Positions 1-11,673 of a stretch of DNA of 64,000 nt are shown in pieces. Below the pieces are notes generated by a model. The model had not been told where the DNA came from and made no database searches. It saw only the letters and a list, made by a program, of their open reading frames with translations. Within the stretch, counting starts at the first letter, position 1; each line of letters begins with the position of its first letter. This DNA is from Microvirga sp. (GTDB taxonomy: Bacteria; Pseudomonadota; Alphaproteobacteria; Rhizobiales; Beijerinckiaceae). Both the position numbers and the translations under genes were made by a program. Location of the stretch: positions 1 through 64,000 of the forward strand of contig NZ_JACXAB010000021.1 of the NCBI RefSeq assembly GCF_014699075.1, in the 5' to 3' direction.

Positions 1-77
1 CGCTTGCAAATCGACAACAGGACGGCTCCTCAATTGGCCGCTCCGGATTACCCTGCTGGGGTCAACGCAACAGTGCC
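1..77 (-). mobile_element. IS6-family element, partial (window edge)
   Basis: The terminal sequence GTCAACGCAACAGTGCC at 61-77, read on the minus strand as GGCACTGTTGCGTTGAC, is a typical IS6/IS26-like end. Positions 1-77 align without gaps to 20310-20386, the 5' end of the complete IS6 element in this window, at about 57 of 77 identical bases by eye. The first codons of the transposase (TTG start at 17, then S-I-C-K) lie at 1-17 and the rest is outside the window. The two copies are related but distinct family members. Confidence 0.75.
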
Positions 78-141
78 AAATTTCCACCACCAGCGCGGAC
101 TCTACCGTCGCTCTCTTTCTCTCTTTCTCACGGCTGGTGAT

Positions 142-291
142 CTATTGCGCCCCGGGTGGCTGGATGAATGGCACATCCAGGGGCACAGCCGGAGACTCCC
201 CTTCAAGAGCATCACTCTCCAGCAGGTCCAAGGGATTGAGCGGCTGATTGTTAGGCCCAGGCTCGGGTGATAGATTATCTGCCTGTAGCAT
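142..291 (-). pseudogene. Possible C-terminal remnant of an acidic protein
   Basis: The 78-369 gap has one protein-like reading frame on the minus strand. It is open from about 321 to the stop at 142-144, with an ATG at 291 giving 49 aa. The translation is rich in Pro, Leu, Glu and Asp and ends in IQPPGAQ. There is no good ribosome binding site, so this is more likely the tail of a gene cut by the neighbouring IS6 element than a full gene. No family is recognised. Confidence 0.25.
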
Positions 292-369
292 TGTAGGATC
301 AACAATATCTGCCAGGACCTGACCGCCTACTCACTGTATGATCTTGGAGGGGCAGCGGGAGCATGAGCA

Positions 370-1371
370 ATGACGGGCATTCTCAAAGTAGAGGGAACCA
401 TCGATCTCACCCAGTTTTGGCCAACCGGAAGCAGTGATGCCGATACAACGAAAATCAAGGTGACGGTTGCCAGGGATTCCTTCTCCTTTGCGGCCGATGG
501 CAAGACCTTTAGGCCCACCAGGGCACTCGTTGGCGCCTTCTCCGTTGGGACCGGCCGCCGGGCAGTGATCGATGCCAAAAATCGTATCACGGTACGGCTC
601 CAGGGGATCGATGCTCCCGAGTTGCACTTCAAGGCGCCAGCGCTCCGGAGGCGGCCGGACGTGGATGACGTGAGAAGAGCGGCCTTCAACCGCGCCAACA
701 AGGCAGAGCGTCGCCAGTATTGGGCCGAAACGGCGACGCTCGCTCTCTCGGCCAAGCTTGCTACATTTGCGGAAGAGATCGTTCCATGCACTATGCTGTC
801 CTTAGTCGACTATCCCTACGAGGTCGTTGATACATATGGCCGCCTCGTCGGCACCGTTGAAGTCCAAGGTTTGGAGCTCAACCGGTGGCTCGTGACGGAG
901 GGATGGGCATTCCCGACCTTTTACTCGTCCATGAGCAGTGACGAAATTGAGGGGCTCCTGACGGCAATGCGGACAGGACGACGCAAGCGGCGGATCTGGC
1001 CGAGCTACTCGACCGATGTGAACGCGTTCGACGAGATGCTAATCTACCGTGGGGCCAGTGCCGAACACGACCCGGCGGCCGATCGGGGGCCGGTGCTGAT
1101 GCCGAAGCTGTACCGCCGTCAAGTCGCCTATCGGATGGAGCGGGCGGCACGCATCACGCGTCGCCCCTTCGTCGATTATCTGCAGCGTTCAGCTGATAGC
1201 TGTTTTCTGACGGATGATTTCCTGGAGAACGGCGTTCACTCAGCCGAGGCGCGGCACCTGCACGAGTTCGTCGAGGACGGGGACTTCACGCTCCAACCTC
1301 AAGAACTTGTCTTTCGTGAAAAGCCATCATCAGTCGTTGACGGGCAGGGAAACCGCATCGAAGTGTTCTGA
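370..1371 (+). CDS. Thermonuclease (SNase-like) family protein
   Basis: This 333-aa protein has a staphylococcal-nuclease (OB-fold) core. The signature RLQGIDAPE (residues 76-84) supplies the Arg, Asp and Glu equivalent to R35, D40 and E43 of micrococcal nuclease, and DTYGRLVG (154-161) supplies the second Arg, so the active site looks intact. The predicted reaction is Ca2+-dependent endonucleolytic cleavage of DNA or RNA. No signal peptide is visible. The C-terminal 130 residues (from about 205) match nothing I recognise. The gene is convergent with the M23 peptidase gene across 138 bp. It follows an IS6 end, so it may have arrived by transfer. It is unlike the second, secreted-type thermonuclease at 60.4-61.1 kb. 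Confidence 0.82.
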   Translation: MTGILKVEGTIDLTQFWPTGSSDADTTKIKVTVARDSFSFAADGKTFRPTRALVGAFSVGTGRRAVIDAKNRITVRLQGIDAPELHFKAPALRRRPDVDDVRRAAFNRANKAERRQYWAETATLALSAKLATFAEEIVPCTMLSLVDYPYEVVDTYGRLVGTVEVQGLELNRWLVTEGWAFPTFYSSMSSDEIEGLLTAMRTGRRKRRIWPSYSTDVNAFDEMLIYRGASAEHDPAADRGPVLMPKLYRRQVAYRMERAARITRRPFVDYLQRSADSCFLTDDFLENGVHSAEARHLHEFVEDGDFTLQPQELVFREKPSSVVDGQGNRIEVF

Positions 1372-1509
1372 CATAGGTCGGTGGGAGAGCACCCACATGA
1401 GTTTGGGGCCAGCGCAGGAAGAGCGGTTCCTGTGTGGCTTCGAGCGGCAACATCATTCCGCTTAGACCCGCAGAATCCTCCGCCCGAGCCATCTCCAGTC
1501 CATTTGTTC

Positions 1510-3000
1510 TCACATTGTCAGCTCGGCTTCGGTCAACCAAAGCTCATCGACCAAGATCGTCGCAGTGGCTCCCCGTGATGAAAAGCCGATGCCGGCGCGC
1601 AGGCTAGCTGGCTCATTTCCAGTCGAATCCCAGTTCACGCGCACCTGCTCCTTCATGCGCCCGCCTTCATCGAGGTGGAGAATCGCGGTCGTCTCCCGTG
1701 TAGCAACGCGAAGCAACTCCAATCGCCATTTGCGCCATTTGCCGACTGCAACTGTGACAGGCGAGTCTCTGTTGAAGATTTTACCGTCAGCCTGCCTCGC
1801 CGCCAAACCCGCAAGCAGAAGGCCATTGATGTTTCGGATTCGCGCCGCCACGCTGAGATGTGTGCCGTTCAGGAAGTACAGCAGATATACCGACTCGTCC
1901 GGTGCAAGCATCACCTCGGCGGGGTTGAACCAGCCCTGAACCCGCCATTCGAAGCGCCCGGCCGGCAGCGTGTACTCGACAGCGGCACGTTGCGTGCTTA
2001 CCTCGGTGGTCGAGGTATCGATGCACAACAGCCCCTGTGACCCAGCATGAGCCGCCGAAGGGTCGGCCACTACGCTGGTCCCACCGCCGCCGGCGCTCGT
2101 CACGATCGTCCATCCGGTCGCGGTGAGTTGACCATCCTCGAAATCGAGGAACTCGTCAGTCGCTACCTGATTAGGAACGGGGATCAGTCCGCTCATAGCC
2201 GTGTTCCCTCCCACATCAACGACGAGGGCGACGAGGGCGTCGCACTGATGTGGGATTCTCCGAATGAGAATACCATAGGCGAGATCCGCCCGCCCGTGCG
2301 CGACCATGTTCGATTTCTGGTATCCCTCGACACAGATGTCATCAACAAAGCGGTCCTGATCGCCCTTTCCATCCACAACGGTAGTTTTATCGTTGAAGTC
2401 GACGCGGCGCGTCGTCAGGATCTTGGCGCCGCGTCTCAGGTCGACTTCGACCCTCTGGAGATCTCCCTCAAGCTTGCTGCCTGCGCCGAACATGAGCCTG
2501 GCCGCCATGCAGGCGTCGAGACGATTGAACCGGTCGGCCACTGGCGCTGTCAGGTTGGCCGTGTTGGAATATGGCAGAAAGGCGAGGGGATGAACGCTGC
2601 CGATCTGCTTCAGGGTGTTCTTGCGCATCTCCATGTGCAGGTGGGGATAGGTCGCATCGTCCTCGCCGACGGTGCCGATCACTTGGCCTTGGGCAACATT
2701 GGCGCCCATGACAACAGCAGGATCAATGCTGTCGAGATGCAGGTAGACGTGATACATCGAGCCCTGGGTCGGATCACTGGCCCTGATGACCACATGCCGC
2801 GACGAGAAGCCATTCATGCCGCCGCTGCCGGCCCGGTGCACCCTGCCGCCCCGCATTGCATGGACGGGGGTTCCCTTCGGCGCCGGAAAATCGATGCCGT
2901 CGTGAAAGTCCCAACGATCCGCATCGATGCGGGGGCCGAACGAGGTATTCATCTCATCAGGTGTGGTGCTGTTGCCGAGCGGCCATACATACGATGCCAT
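1510..3000 (-). CDS. M23-family peptidase (LytM-like) with C-terminal extension
   Basis: I chose the ATG at 3000 because GGAGG lies about 7 bases upstream, giving 496 aa; an upstream in-frame ATG at 3048 lacks this. Residues 15-130 form a LytM/M23 domain with FHDGIDF (His33, Asp37) and HLH (120-122), the complete zinc site of peptidoglycan or glycyl-glycine endopeptidases. Residues from about 310 onward look like a beta-sandwich or lectin-type domain, but this is inference. There is no obvious Sec signal, so export would need another route. It is the last gene of the minus-strand lytic cluster, 65 bp after the phospholipase D fusion. It probably cleaves peptidoglycan cross-links. Confidence 0.8.
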   Translation of the reverse strand: MASYVWPLGNSTTPDEMNTSFGPRIDADRWDFHDGIDFPAPKGTPVHAMRGGRVHRAGSGGMNGFSSRHVVIRASDPTQGSMYHVYLHLDSIDPAVVMGANVAQGQVIGTVGEDDATYPHLHMEMRKNTLKQIGSVHPLAFLPYSNTANLTAPVADRFNRLDACMAARLMFGAGSKLEGDLQRVEVDLRRGAKILTTRRVDFNDKTTVVDGKGDQDRFVDDICVEGYQKSNMVAHGRADLAYGILIRRIPHQCDALVALVVDVGGNTAMSGLIPVPNQVATDEFLDFEDGQLTATGWTIVTSAGGGGTSVVADPSAAHAGSQGLLCIDTSTTEVSTQRAAVEYTLPAGRFEWRVQGWFNPAEVMLAPDESVYLLYFLNGTHLSVAARIRNINGLLLAGLAARQADGKIFNRDSPVTVAVGKWRKWRLELLRVATRETTAILHLDEGGRMKEQVRVNWDSTGNEPASLRAGIGFSSRGATATILVDELWLTEAELTM

Positions 3001-3064
3001 TGCGAGCCTCCGATGTATCACGCTCGGATCATGCGAACCCGCCAGCATTTGGACACAAAGCTTC

Positions 3065-5368
3065 TCATGGTGCTGGCGGATCGACGATCCGCTCCTTGAT
3101 CACGCCACACTTGATAGTTGCGATATCATCATCGTCGTCGGGACAATAGGGCAGGATTCTGGCGGTGGTGGGCGGGCGCAGCCAATGCGAGGCGCTCGTG
3201 ATCCCATCGGCCAGCCGGGCTGCGGGCAGGTCAAGATGCTCCGCCCACAGGTCCATCCGGAGCCGTTGCGCAAACGTGTGCGTGGCCGCGTTCGTCGGAA
3301 CGCGGTCGTCGAACATGAAGGCCCCAATTTCGGTGTCGTGCTCCCACCCGCGCTTGTTGCAGTTCGCCGAGCCGATCACCGCCATCTCGTCATCGAACAC
3401 CCAGCACTTGGCATGGACATAGGTGTGCCGGCCGAAGGTCGGTCTGTAGGCGCGGCGCCGCGTCGAGCAGGGCGGCGCGATACCGGGGATGGGCGGCGTC
3501 ACCAGCTGGAACAGGCGGACCTTGGCGGCCAGGTCGGGCGCGAGGCCCCTCGCCAGGGTCCGTACGAATTCGCGCCGGTAGGTCCAGATGCAAGGTGTGT
3601 CGCCGTTGATGTCCGATCCGGCGATCACGATGGTCAGGTGCTGGATGTTGGGCAGGGCCGCGCGAAGAGCCTGCGCCGCATCCAGATTCAGCAGGTACTG
3701 CTCCTCCATGTAGATGAAGCGACGCGCCCGCGGGATGGCGGCCAGCAACATCGCCTTGATGTCGCGTTCACGGGCCATGCCGGAACCGCGGCGCGGATTG
3801 AACGTGCGCCCGACGACGATGGAGCAGGTCTCTCCCGTCGAGCTGCGCGCCGGTGGCAGCGGGCGGACGAGCGCGGCCGCCGGAACCCGGGTCCGCCCGC
3901 GCAGCGGCGCCCGAAGCTCGATCGCGCGGCTGTCAGGATGGTGGTCCCAGCGCCTGATGAACGTGTGCAGCAGGTCGAACGCAGCCGGCCCCTCAATACG
4001 GCAGTGGACGTCATGCAGCGGCGCTCCGCCTCCCCCGCTCATGCTTTCCGGATCACTTTCCAAATCAATATCTTCCCGGCCCCGGGCAAGCGTCGGCACT
4101 GGGCAGACGATGGTTGACGGCTGAATCCGGTCGGGATTGACGTCGAGCCCGCCCGTGAAGCCGACAAGAGCCCCGTCGGCGCCGCCGACAACCAGCAGCT
4201 TCTGGTGATGCGATCCAAGGCTCAGGGTTTCATTGTCGATGATCGCGGCGCCGCCCGGCAGGCGGTTGATGCGATTGGCGGAGTCCTCCGTCTGTCGGCG
4301 CTGCGTTCCGTAAAGCCGCGACTGCTCCCAGAAGACGGCTCGCACCTGCACGCCGCGGGTGGCAGCGTCTGCCAGCAGGCGGCGGAGTTGGCTCGAGGGA
4401 TCACAGCTGATCATGTCGAAGCTGTCGACGCAGATCCACCCGAGCAGATAGATGAAGGCGTCGCCGCCGCGCGCCGACCGGATGGTATCGACCATGGCGG
4501 TGTAGCCGGCCAGCGACGGGTTGCCAGGGTTCTCCGCGTCGACCAGATGCCGCACCGCATTGCCGCTGCGCAACACCGCCTGCGGGCCGATCGCCCGGGC
4601 GAGGATCGGCCCCCAGCGCGGCGGATCGAGATCGGAGCGGAACGGCGGTGGCGCCGGCGCCGGTGGGCGGTCGCGCTTGGGCGTTAGCCTGGGAAAAGCG
4701 AAGGGAGCGATCACCTCGACCCTTCGGCTGAGCGCCGGGTCGCCCGGCAACTGGTTCTGCTCCCCCCTGCTGGACGGCGTGAACACGAAGCTGAAACGTC
4801 GCGAGGGCGCCTGGCGCTGAAGGCTCGCGATGATGGCGTCGGCCACCACCTCGGCCCGCCTCTGGCCAAGGGCCATGTTTGCGGGCTGATCACCGACCGG
4901 ATCGGTGTGCCCAACGAGCGAGAGACCGTCGATTGGGGTCGGGCTGTCGAGGCTGGCGAGCAGGCAGGCGGCGATGGCGTCAATCTGCGCCCGGTGATGC
5001 GGCTCGATCCGATGCTGCCCAAAGGCGAACCGGTCGAGCACCTGCCGCTCCGGAAGGCCGTTGCACACGGGCGATGGTGCCGCGCCGCCCGCGCCCGCCA
5101 GCGCCGCCCGCAGCGCCGCAATGGTCTGCGGTCCGGCGATCCCATCCGCCTTCAGGCCATGCGCCGCCTGGAAGACGCGGACCGCGTTGCGGGTGGCGGG
5201 ACCGGCGGCCCCATCAACCGTGAGCCCGGCGTTGGCGACTTGGTTGAGCGCAGCTTGCAGCCAGCGCACATCTAGGTCGGCGCCCGCCGCGGCTTCTGCC
5301 CCGGCGAGGGGAGGGGCCCATGCGGTGGTCATCTGCTCGCCCTGGTCGCTCCTGCTCCAAAAGTCCAT
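3065..5368 (-). CDS. Peptidoglycan-binding / OmpA-like / phospholipase D fusion protein
   Basis: This 767-aa protein has three modules. Residues 30-92 are a PG_binding_1 domain. Residues 105-225 are an OmpA-like peptidoglycan-associated domain with [10 protein letters not shown] and GQRRAEVV. Residues 260-740 are a phospholipase D domain with two HKD-type motifs: HHQK at 387-390, where the usual Asp five residues on is Gly, and HAKCWVFD at 652-659, which is complete. The second ends in the usual GSANCNKRG. The start at 5368 has GGAGGA about 8 bases upstream and lies 31 bp after the giant protein's stop, so the genes are probably cotranscribed. The combination suggests an enzyme that docks on the cell wall and hydrolyses phospholipid head groups. 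No signal peptide is visible. Confidence 0.82.
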   Translation of the reverse strand: MDFWSRSDQGEQMTTAWAPPLAGAEAAAGADLDVRWLQAALNQVANAGLTVDGAAGPATRNAVRVFQAAHGLKADGIAGPQTIAALRAALAGAGGAAPSPVCNGLPERQVLDRFAFGQHRIEPHHRAQIDAIAACLLASLDSPTPIDGLSLVGHTDPVGDQPANMALGQRRAEVVADAIIASLQRQAPSRRFSFVFTPSSRGEQNQLPGDPALSRRVEVIAPFAFPRLTPKRDRPPAPAPPPFRSDLDPPRWGPILARAIGPQAVLRSGNAVRHLVDAENPGNPSLAGYTAMVDTIRSARGGDAFIYLLGWICVDSFDMISCDPSSQLRRLLADAATRGVQVRAVFWEQSRLYGTQRRQTEDSANRINRLPGGAAIIDNETLSLGSHHQKLLVVGGADGALVGFTGGLDVNPDRIQPSTIVCPVPTLARGREDIDLESDPESMSGGGGAPLHDVHCRIEGPAAFDLLHTFIRRWDHHPDSRAIELRAPLRGRTRVPAAALVRPLPPARSSTGETCSIVVGRTFNPRRGSGMARERDIKAMLLAAIPRARRFIYMEEQYLLNLDAAQALRAALPNIQHLTIVIAGSDINGDTPCIWTYRREFVRTLARGLAPDLAAKVRLFQLVTPPIPGIAPPCSTRRRAYRPTFGRHTYVHAKCWVFDDEMAVIGSANCNKRGWEHDTEIGAFMFDDRVPTNAATHTFAQRLRMDLWAEHLDLPAARLADGITSASHWLRPPTTARILPYCPDDDDDIATIKCGVIKERIVDPPAP

Positions 5369-5399
5369 GGTTCCGTCCTCCCAGCGACGGCTTGGCGCG

Positions 5400-8300
5400 T
5401 CACCGCAGTTCGAAGTGCATGAAGTCCTTGCTGGTCGACCAACCGCCGCCCCAGTTCAGGCCCGTCGCGATCAGCGCCTCGATGAGCGGCAGGTAGAGGG
5501 TGCAGAATCCGCGGCGGGCATAGCCCTGCAACCGGATGCGAGCACTCCGCTGGGCGAGCACGGCCGCGACGCGCCGGTCGCTCTGGCGGGCGATCCACTC
5601 CTCGGTGAAGTCCCGCTGGAACTGCCGGCTGGCCTCCTGCAGCCGTGCCGGCGAGCGCTCGCGGCGCAGGTCGAGGCCGGTCACGGCTTGGATCACCAGG
5701 AAGTCGTCGCCGCTCTTAATGTGCGGATTGCTGTCATAGTTGAGATCGATCGCCCGGCCGAGGGCGTGGAAGCTCAACCGGTTAGTCTCGGCGATCCTGC
5801 GCACCTTGAGACACCCGAACAAGTGGATCGGCGGATCGACCGTGTGCCCGCTCACTGCGGCCTCGGCCGCCTGCAGAGGCGCGATGAGATCCCGGTGCCC
5901 GTCCTGCCGGCGCCCGAAAAAGCGCAGACTGGTCATGTTATTGCCAAGGTAGGCGGCGGCGTCGCCAACCCCTCTTTGGGCATAGAGCGGCGCGAATTCG
6001 AGATACGTCGCCTCGCTGTTGCCGAAATAGCCGTGGGCGCGCGGGTTTGCCTGCCATTGGGCGCGCGCAGTCTCGGGGTCGGGCGTTGCCACGGGACTGC
6101 GGGCAGGCGCGCTGGGTGCGGAGGGCGTCGGCTCCGGGCGCCGGCGGCGATGCTCGAGCTCCTGCCCGGGGCCTTTGGCCGGACCGGGGGCTGGGGATGG
6201 GAGCGGCACCGGAGCCGGCGGGGGTGGGGCGGCTGGACGGCGCGGCGCTTCGAGCTGAGCCATCTTCCGCATCAGCCCGATGACGCGGTCGCGGTAGACG
6301 CCCGCGCCATAGCCATGGCTGCCGCTGATCCGGCGGCCCATGAGATAGATCGAGCCCGGCAGCCCAGCGGTCCCGGCGGGCGGCACGGCGTTGAGCACGT
6401 CGGCGCGCCGACTCATCATGCGATAGCTGTTGCGCCCACCGGAGTGGAACGAGAACGCCAGCGCCAGCATGTCGGGAATCCCGAACAGCTGTTCCCATTG
6501 CTGGTTGGTGCTGATCGTGCACGCCTGATCGTCGGACATCGCCGCCCAATGCGCGGTAAGCGTCCGCAGCACCGGGTCGACCCCGCGGTACCCACGGACA
6601 TAGCGCGCGAGCCGGATATAGCTCGCCCGGCCCGTGGTCTGGATGATCCCGCGGCCGCGGAACTTGTAGAAGTCGGCTTCGCGGATGAAGGCGGTCTCGG
6701 CATTCTGCTCGTCAGTGCTGAAGCGGTCCTGAGGGTAGAAATGGCCGTGCCAGACGCGATCGAAGGCGTTGCCCTGGCGCGCCAAGCGGTCGGCGCCGCC
6801 AAGCGTGCCATGCGCGCGGATGAACAGTTCGTCGTCGAACAGGCTGCCCGCCGTCCGCCCGCCCCTGAGGTGGTTGTAGCTTGCCTTCCAATGCCCGGGG
6901 CGGAGTTCGATGCGATCGAAGAAGTAGGCGAGGCCGGGGTGCCTGCCGCGGGCATCGGTGCGGCCGCCGCCGCCGCGGCCGCTCGATTCGGTCCGGGCGG
7001 CGAAGTCGCCGTCGGTCTCGTTAAGGACTATCGCGAGCAGAGAGGCGAACTCCAGCAGGCTGACGCGCGGCATGCCATAGGCGAGCTCGAGCCGGTCCCA
7101 GAAGCCATGGAAGCGCGCCTGCGCGGCCTCGCCGGTCGGCATGCGCAGCGGCCCGCCGCGCCCCGGGCGCACGAAGGGTGGACGCCCCGACAGTTCACGG
7201 TTGAACCAATCAGCGAACCCGCCAGCGGAACCGAAGTAGCCTTCGAGCTCGGCGGAACCGCCGAACTCGCGCGTCGCCAGACGGTCGATCTCTCCTTGCG
7301 CCAAGCCATCGCTCGGCGAGACCTCGACCGCGGGAGAGTCGAACCAACGTTCGCCGGACTCCTCGGACCAGCGCTCCTCCTCAGCAGGCTTGGGCTGCGG
7401 CGCACGGCGTGCTGCCGGCCTCCCTCCAAAATCGAGATCCCCCCCTGCGTCGGCGAGCAGCCGCCAGCCATACCGGCGCGGGATGCCGTTGTGCGGCTCG
7501 CGGGTCGCCTCCACGCGATAGCGGCGCTCCAGCACCGGATTGCCCCTGGTCAGGCGGCCGATCGCCTGCGCCACCTGCCGGCTGTGGCCGGCGGTCGGCT
7601 CGCCGTCACGATAGAGCACACGCAACGCGGCCGCGGCTGGATCCGCACCGCGCAACCGTGCCTCCGCCCAGCGGACCAATGCGTCGGGCTGCCCGTAGAG
7701 GGCATCGAAGCAGTGGATCTCGTCGGGGTCATGATGCGCGAGCAGGCGCATCAGCGCCGCGCCGCCCCCCGAGTGCGCGGTAAGGAGCAGGCGGCCCAGG
7801 GAAACGCGAGTGATGCCGGCGGCGGCCGCGAACTGCTCGAGCGCTAAAGTGATCAGTTGATTGAAGGTCCCAGGGGCAAACAGCGCCGGGAAATTGTATC
7901 CGGCCCCCGAGGCGCCGCCATAGTGGTTGCCACGCGGGAGCACCGCGAGAATCGGCGTCGTCCGTCCGCTCTCAGCGGGATTGGCAGGGTTGGCGAAGTC
8001 GAGGCCGCTGTCGGGAAGTTTGTGACGGTCGATCCGCATCGCTTCGCCGTGTCCGGAAAAGCCGTGCAGATGAAGGACCACATCCAACCGTTCAGGGGCG
8101 GCCTGCATGGCGTTCCAGCGCAGGACCAGGTCGGGCGGGGTGCCGCGATGGCTCGCCAGCAGCGGCACCCGTTGGATGATCTTCTGTCCGGCGTCGATGG
8201 CTGCGCCGCCAGGGGCAGGAGGCCGTGCCGGGGCAGGGGGGCTCGCGGCCAGCATCGCCGCGCCGGCCTCGAGCAGCGCCAGCGCGTTCCAGGTCGCGGG

Positions 8301-11300
8301 GCCCATGACGCCGTCAGGCCTCGGCACCAGCCCGGGAGGGGCGAGCCGCTGCAGCGCCTGCACGGCCGCGCGCATCCGCGGTCCATAGCGACCGTCCTCC
8401 GCCAGCGGCATGTCGCCAAGGCCCGGCTGTCCGGCTGCGGTGCGCTGCGCGTGCAGGGCGTTGAGCCGGCGCTGCAAATCACTCACTGCGGCGCCTGCGG
8501 CACCGGGACCAAGAACCGGCTGCGTGGATCGGCCGCTCCCGGCCTCCGTGGCCTCCCCCTCGACCGGACTAGTCGCGCCAGGCGGCAGAAGCCGCAGCAG
8601 CATCGTGTCGAGCAGCACCAGATCGGCGGCATTGGCCAGCCGCCGGCCGTAGCGGTCCTGCTCGTCCCGGCGCACGGGCCACGCCTCGACCACCTGGACG
8701 TAGCGGCCGGGCAGCCTATCGACGCCACCCTCAGGCTGGAGCCCACGCTCGGCGAGCCGCTGCGCGCTCACCAGCCCCGGCTCGGCCACGAACGACAGTT
8801 GGACCCAGCGGTGGCCGGGCAGGACGCGCAGCAGCAGGTCGCCCCGCAGCGGACGCACGCCACCGAGGGGCTCGCCTGGCCGGGAGAGGACACGGACCTC
8901 CCGGCCGAACAGGTGCGGAACCGGGCCGGAGCGGTCGGCAATGGTGCGGAACAGCCGGTAGAGGGAAACCTGGGAGACATCGCCGCGCTCACCGAAGCCC
9001 TCAACGTGGTCCAATGCCTCGCCGAGCGCCGTCATCAGGCTAGTGGTCGAGTCGGGCGCCGTATCGAGCATGGTGCCCACCGCCGCCATCATCTGCTCGC
9101 CCGCATAGGTCTCATCGATCTCAGAATAGTCAGGCGAATGGTAGCTGCGCTCCAGCTCATCGATCAGCAGCGCCTCCGCCATCGCCGCTTCGTCCTCGGG
9201 ATCAGACTCATGGTCGTCCTCGCAACCGCAGATCTCATCGGCTGTGTCATCGATCTCACCGGCCTCGACGGCATGGGCCGTCGCCGCCGTCATCGGGTCA
9301 AGGCCAAGGTCCAGTGCCGTGGTGAGCGGCGGCTCATCTGCACCGATGGCAGCCGGTGGTGCCGTTGGCGCAGGAATAGGCGGTGGCACCGGTGGTGGGA
9401 TCGGAGTAGGGATCGGCTGGGGCTGAGGGGGCGCCGCAGGGCTGGTTAGCGGAACGCTCAGCGCGAAGGGGCTCGACCGTCCGCCGATCGGGATCCCGAG
9501 CCCCAATCCGCCGGCGCCTCCCACCGGGATCTGGAACTGGAAGGGCAGGCCGGGCGACCGGCCGCGGCGGTGTCGCGCAAAGCTCCTTTCCCCGTTGTCC
9601 TCGTCAAAGGAGCTCTCGTTCATCTCGTCGCCTTCGGATACCTCCTCCGCGTCCTCAGCGGACACAGCGACGATCTCATCCGCATCGACATCGTCGAGCC
9701 CTTCCCCGCCGCCGGCCTCGACCTCCTCGTCGTAGTCGGCCTCACAGTCGAAGGGCGGCTCTTCAGGCCACTCGGGTTCTTGGAAACGTGCCATTTCGCT
9801 CTCCTGTGGGAAGGGAAGTCGAAGCTGCGGTCGTGGAACCAGCGGCGCCGCGGGCCGGGTCGGCCGCACCGCCTGCCGGGGGACTTTTCCGGCCGCGGCC
9901 ACGGCCGCGGCCGGGTCGAGATAGCCCGCGCCAAGCCGCCGGCGCTGCTCCTCGGGCACCGCATCGACGCTGCCGACCAGGATGGCGCGGGTTTCCTCGA
10001 TCCACAGCGGCCGGGGCGCCGCGGCAAACATCAGCGCGATCGTGCCTGCGGCGTGCGGCGCGGCCATGCTCGTCCCGGACATCCGGCTCTGCAGCGGGGC
10101 GTCGCTCCGGTCCTTCGGCCGCGATCGGGCGCTGAGCACCTCGCAGCCGGGCGCCGCCAGCGTCGGCCGGCTCTCGCGTCCGTCGCGAGTTGGCCCGGCG
10201 CTGGAGAACCGCGCCGGCTCGCGCTGGCCGGAATGCGCGTCATAGGCGGCGACGGCGATCGTCGCGTGTCCGTTACAGATCGTGCCGATGGTTGCGTGCG
10301 GGTCGACATCGGCCTCGTCGAACGACAGGCGGCTTGGCCCGGCGGGGTCACGCTCGACCCAGGCGTGGACCCGTCCATCCCCCACGGCCCGGCCGGTGAG
10401 GTCGAGCACCCAGCGGCCCTTCGGGGCTTCCGGGTAAAGGAACAGCGACACCTGGCAGTCACCGTTGTTGGGATCGTCGGTGCGGTTGTAGAGCCGACCG
10501 ACCGCTCGGCCCGCATGCACGAGGTCACCGCTCCTGTCGGGCTCGACCGGGCCGAGCGCAATGCCGTCCGGTCCCGACACGCTGACCGCTAGCCGATCCG
10601 CGCGGGGGTACCAGATGTCCAGTTCGGCCTTGCGATGGCCGTCGCGCAGGTGGAGCGTGAGGCTCCGCGTCTCGCCCGGGAGCAGGGTCAACTGGGCGTG
10701 CGCCGACTTGGAAAAGTAGTTCCCGCAGCTCATGGCGATCGCCCGTCCGGGCCGGGAATGCAGCAGGTGGTCGAGCGCCTGTTCGGTCAGCGTCAGGCCA
10801 TCATGCTGGCCAGCCTGACGGCCGAGGCTCGTGTTGATCACCAACGGTCGATCCCCAGCAACCCGGTTGGCGAAGTCGCAGCCCTCCAGCAGATCGGTCG
10901 AACTGCCGAGCGCCTGGGGACCTTCCCCGGTGCGCGTCGTGAGGTCGACGAAGATCAGGTCGGCTTCGGGGGCAAGGCCCGGCACACAGCCCTCGCGGCC
11001 ATTGCTGGAGGAGATCCCCATCGTGTGGCTGCCGTGGCTGCCTTTGCCCCGATCCGAGGTCCACCAGCGGTAACCGAGCGCCGCGTAGGGATCGTCGGTG
11101 GCCAGCGCCTGGTCGATCTCCTTGCGTAGATAGATTCGGCCGAGACCGTAGCGGTTTGGACGCTTGGGGTCATAGGCTTGCCCCTGGTCCCACAAGGCGA
11201 GCAAGCGCGTGCCGCCGTCGGGTTTTCGGAAAACCGGGTGGGCGAAGTCGAGCCCCCAGTCGAGGTGGGCAATGACGATGCCCGCGCCGGTCGGCAGACC

Positions 11301-11591
11301 GGGAGTACGCCGCTGGTCGCCCGGACGCGGCGCCAGGTCATCACTCGCTTCATTGATCCCTTCGTCGGTTTCGAGCGCTGGCGTGTAGTCCTGCGGGCGC
11401 TTCATGCTGGCGACCTGCGCCCGGATCCGGGCGATGTCGCCGCGGCGCACCCTGCAGGTGGCGATCAGGCCGAAGCGGGCGATGACCCGCAATGCTGGCG
11501 GCGGCGGGCCATGGTCGCGGAACCGGACGATGACCGAGATCTCGTCTTCAGCCGCGCCTTCTTCGGACAGCTCCCATAAAGCGCTTTCCAC
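5400..11591 (-). CDS. Giant multidomain lytic protein: S8 subtilase, PG-binding, alpha/beta hydrolase, GH19-like, M15 peptidase
   Basis: This 2063-aa protein uses a GTG start with GGGAGG just upstream. Domains in order: an S8 subtilase, about 95-565 (Asp111 in AHLDWG, His186 in SHGSHT, Asn291, Ser508 in SGTSMAAP); an acidic and Pro-rich linker, 570-830; an unknown domain, 830-1005; PG_binding_1, 1028-1105; an alpha/beta hydrolase, 1140-1390 (HLHGFSGHG, nucleophile Ser1274 in AHSGGG); a GH19 lysozyme/chitinase-like domain, 1430-1780 ([13 protein letters not shown]); a Pro-rich linker; and an M15 D,D- or L,D-peptidase, 1850-2063 (His1942, Asp1949, DFMHFEL with His2059). All visible catalytic residues are present. 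There is no signal peptide. It heads the enzymatic part of the cluster. Its role is inferred as degrading peptidoglycan, protein and ester bonds in a target envelope. Confidence 0.85.
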   Translation of the reverse strand: MESALWELSEEGAAEDEISVIVRFRDHGPPPPALRVIARFGLIATCRVRRGDIARIRAQVASMKRPQDYTPALETDEGINEASDDLAPRPGDQRRTPGLPTGAGIVIAHLDWGLDFAHPVFRKPDGGTRLLALWDQGQAYDPKRPNRYGLGRIYLRKEIDQALATDDPYAALGYRWWTSDRGKGSHGSHTMGISSSNGREGCVPGLAPEADLIFVDLTTRTGEGPQALGSSTDLLEGCDFANRVAGDRPLVINTSLGRQAGQHDGLTLTEQALDHLLHSRPGRAIAMSCGNYFSKSAHAQLTLLPGETRSLTLHLRDGHRKAELDIWYPRADRLAVSVSGPDGIALGPVEPDRSGDLVHAGRAVGRLYNRTDDPNNGDCQVSLFLYPEAPKGRWVLDLTGRAVGDGRVHAWVERDPAGPSRLSFDEADVDPHATIGTICNGHATIAVAAYDAHSGQREPARFSSAGPTRDGRESRPTLAAPGCEVLSARSRPKDRSDAPLQSRMSGTSMAAPHAAGTIALMFAAAPRPLWIEETRAILVGSVDAVPEEQRRRLGAGYLDPAAAVAAAGKVPRQAVRPTRPAAPLVPRPQLRLPFPQESEMARFQEPEWPEEPPFDCEADYDEEVEAGGGEGLDDVDADEIVAVSAEDAEEVSEGDEMNESSFDEDNGERSFARHRRGRSPGLPFQFQIPVGGAGGLGLGIPIGGRSSPFALSVPLTSPAAPPQPQPIPTPIPPPVPPPIPAPTAPPAAIGADEPPLTTALDLGLDPMTAATAHAVEAGEIDDTADEICGCEDDHESDPEDEAAMAEALLIDELERSYHSPDYSEIDETYAGEQMMAAVGTMLDTAPDSTTSLMTALGEALDHVEGFGERGDVSQVSLYRLFRTIADRSGPVPHLFGREVRVLSRPGEPLGGVRPLRGDLLLRVLPGHRWVQLSFVAEPGLVSAQRLAERGLQPEGGVDRLPGRYVQVVEAWPVRRDEQDRYGRRLANAADLVLLDTMLLRLLPPGATSPVEGEATEAGSGRSTQPVLGPGAAGAAVSDLQRRLNALHAQRTAAGQPGLGDMPLAEDGRYGPRMRAAVQALQRLAPPGLVPRPDGVMGPATWNALALLEAGAAMLAASPPAPARPPAPGGAAIDAGQKIIQRVPLLASHRGTPPDLVLRWNAMQAAPERLDVVLHLHGFSGHGEAMRIDRHKLPDSGLDFANPANPAESGRTTPILAVLPRGNHYGGASGAGYNFPALFAPGTFNQLITLALEQFAAAAGITRVSLGRLLLTAHSGGGAALMRLLAHHDPDEIHCFDALYGQPDALVRWAEARLRGADPAAAALRVLYRDGEPTAGHSRQVAQAIGRLTRGNPVLERRYRVEATREPHNGIPRRYGWRLLADAGGDLDFGGRPAARRAPQPKPAEEERWSEESGERWFDSPAVEVSPSDGLAQGEIDRLATREFGGSAELEGYFGSAGGFADWFNRELSGRPPFVRPGRGGPLRMPTGEAAQARFHGFWDRLELAYGMPRVSLLEFASLLAIVLNETDGDFAARTESSGRGGGGRTDARGRHPGLAYFFDRIELRPGHWKASYNHLRGGRTAGSLFDDELFIRAHGTLGGADRLARQGNAFDRVWHGHFYPQDRFSTDEQNAETAFIREADFYKFRGRGIIQTTGRASYIRLARYVRGYRGVDPVLRTLTAHWAAMSDDQACTISTNQQWEQLFGIPDMLALAFSFHSGGRNSYRMMSRRADVLNAVPPAGTAGLPGSIYLMGRRISGSHGYGAGVYRDRVIGLMRKMAQLEAPRRPAAPPPPAPVPLPSPAPGPAKGPGQELEHRRRRPEPTPSAPSAPARSPVATPDPETARAQWQANPRAHGYFGNSEATYLEFAPLYAQRGVGDAAAYLGNNMTSLRFFGRRQDGHRDLIAPLQAAEAAVSGHTVDPPIHLFGCLKVRRIAETNRLSFHALGRAIDLNYDSNPHIKSGDDFLVIQAVTGLDLRRERSPARLQEASRQFQRDFTEEWIARQSDRRVAAVLAQRSARIRLQGYARRGFCTLYLPLIEALIATGLNWGGGWSTSKDFMHFELR

Positions 11592-11673
11592 ACATGCCTC
11601 CCCGCACCGTCACGGGCGCAGGCGTCCGTCCGATGACGGACACCTGTGTCGTGGAAGATGAGTCGCGCTACTC

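Noticed and set aside
2047..4117. Plus-strand frames of 350 and 396 codons
   Set aside because: They are antisense to the M23 peptidase and phospholipase D fusion genes, whose motifs are clear.
5061..7847. Very long open frame (928 codons) on the plus strand opposite the giant lytic protein
   Set aside because: It is a shadow of the high-GC minus-strand gene. The minus-strand frame has recognisable catalytic motifs throughout, while the plus-strand translation has none.
7857..10592. Other long plus-strand frames (7857-9449, 9570-10592)
   Set aside because: These are also antisense to the 2063-aa protein, are Arg/Ala/Gly-rich and show no domain.
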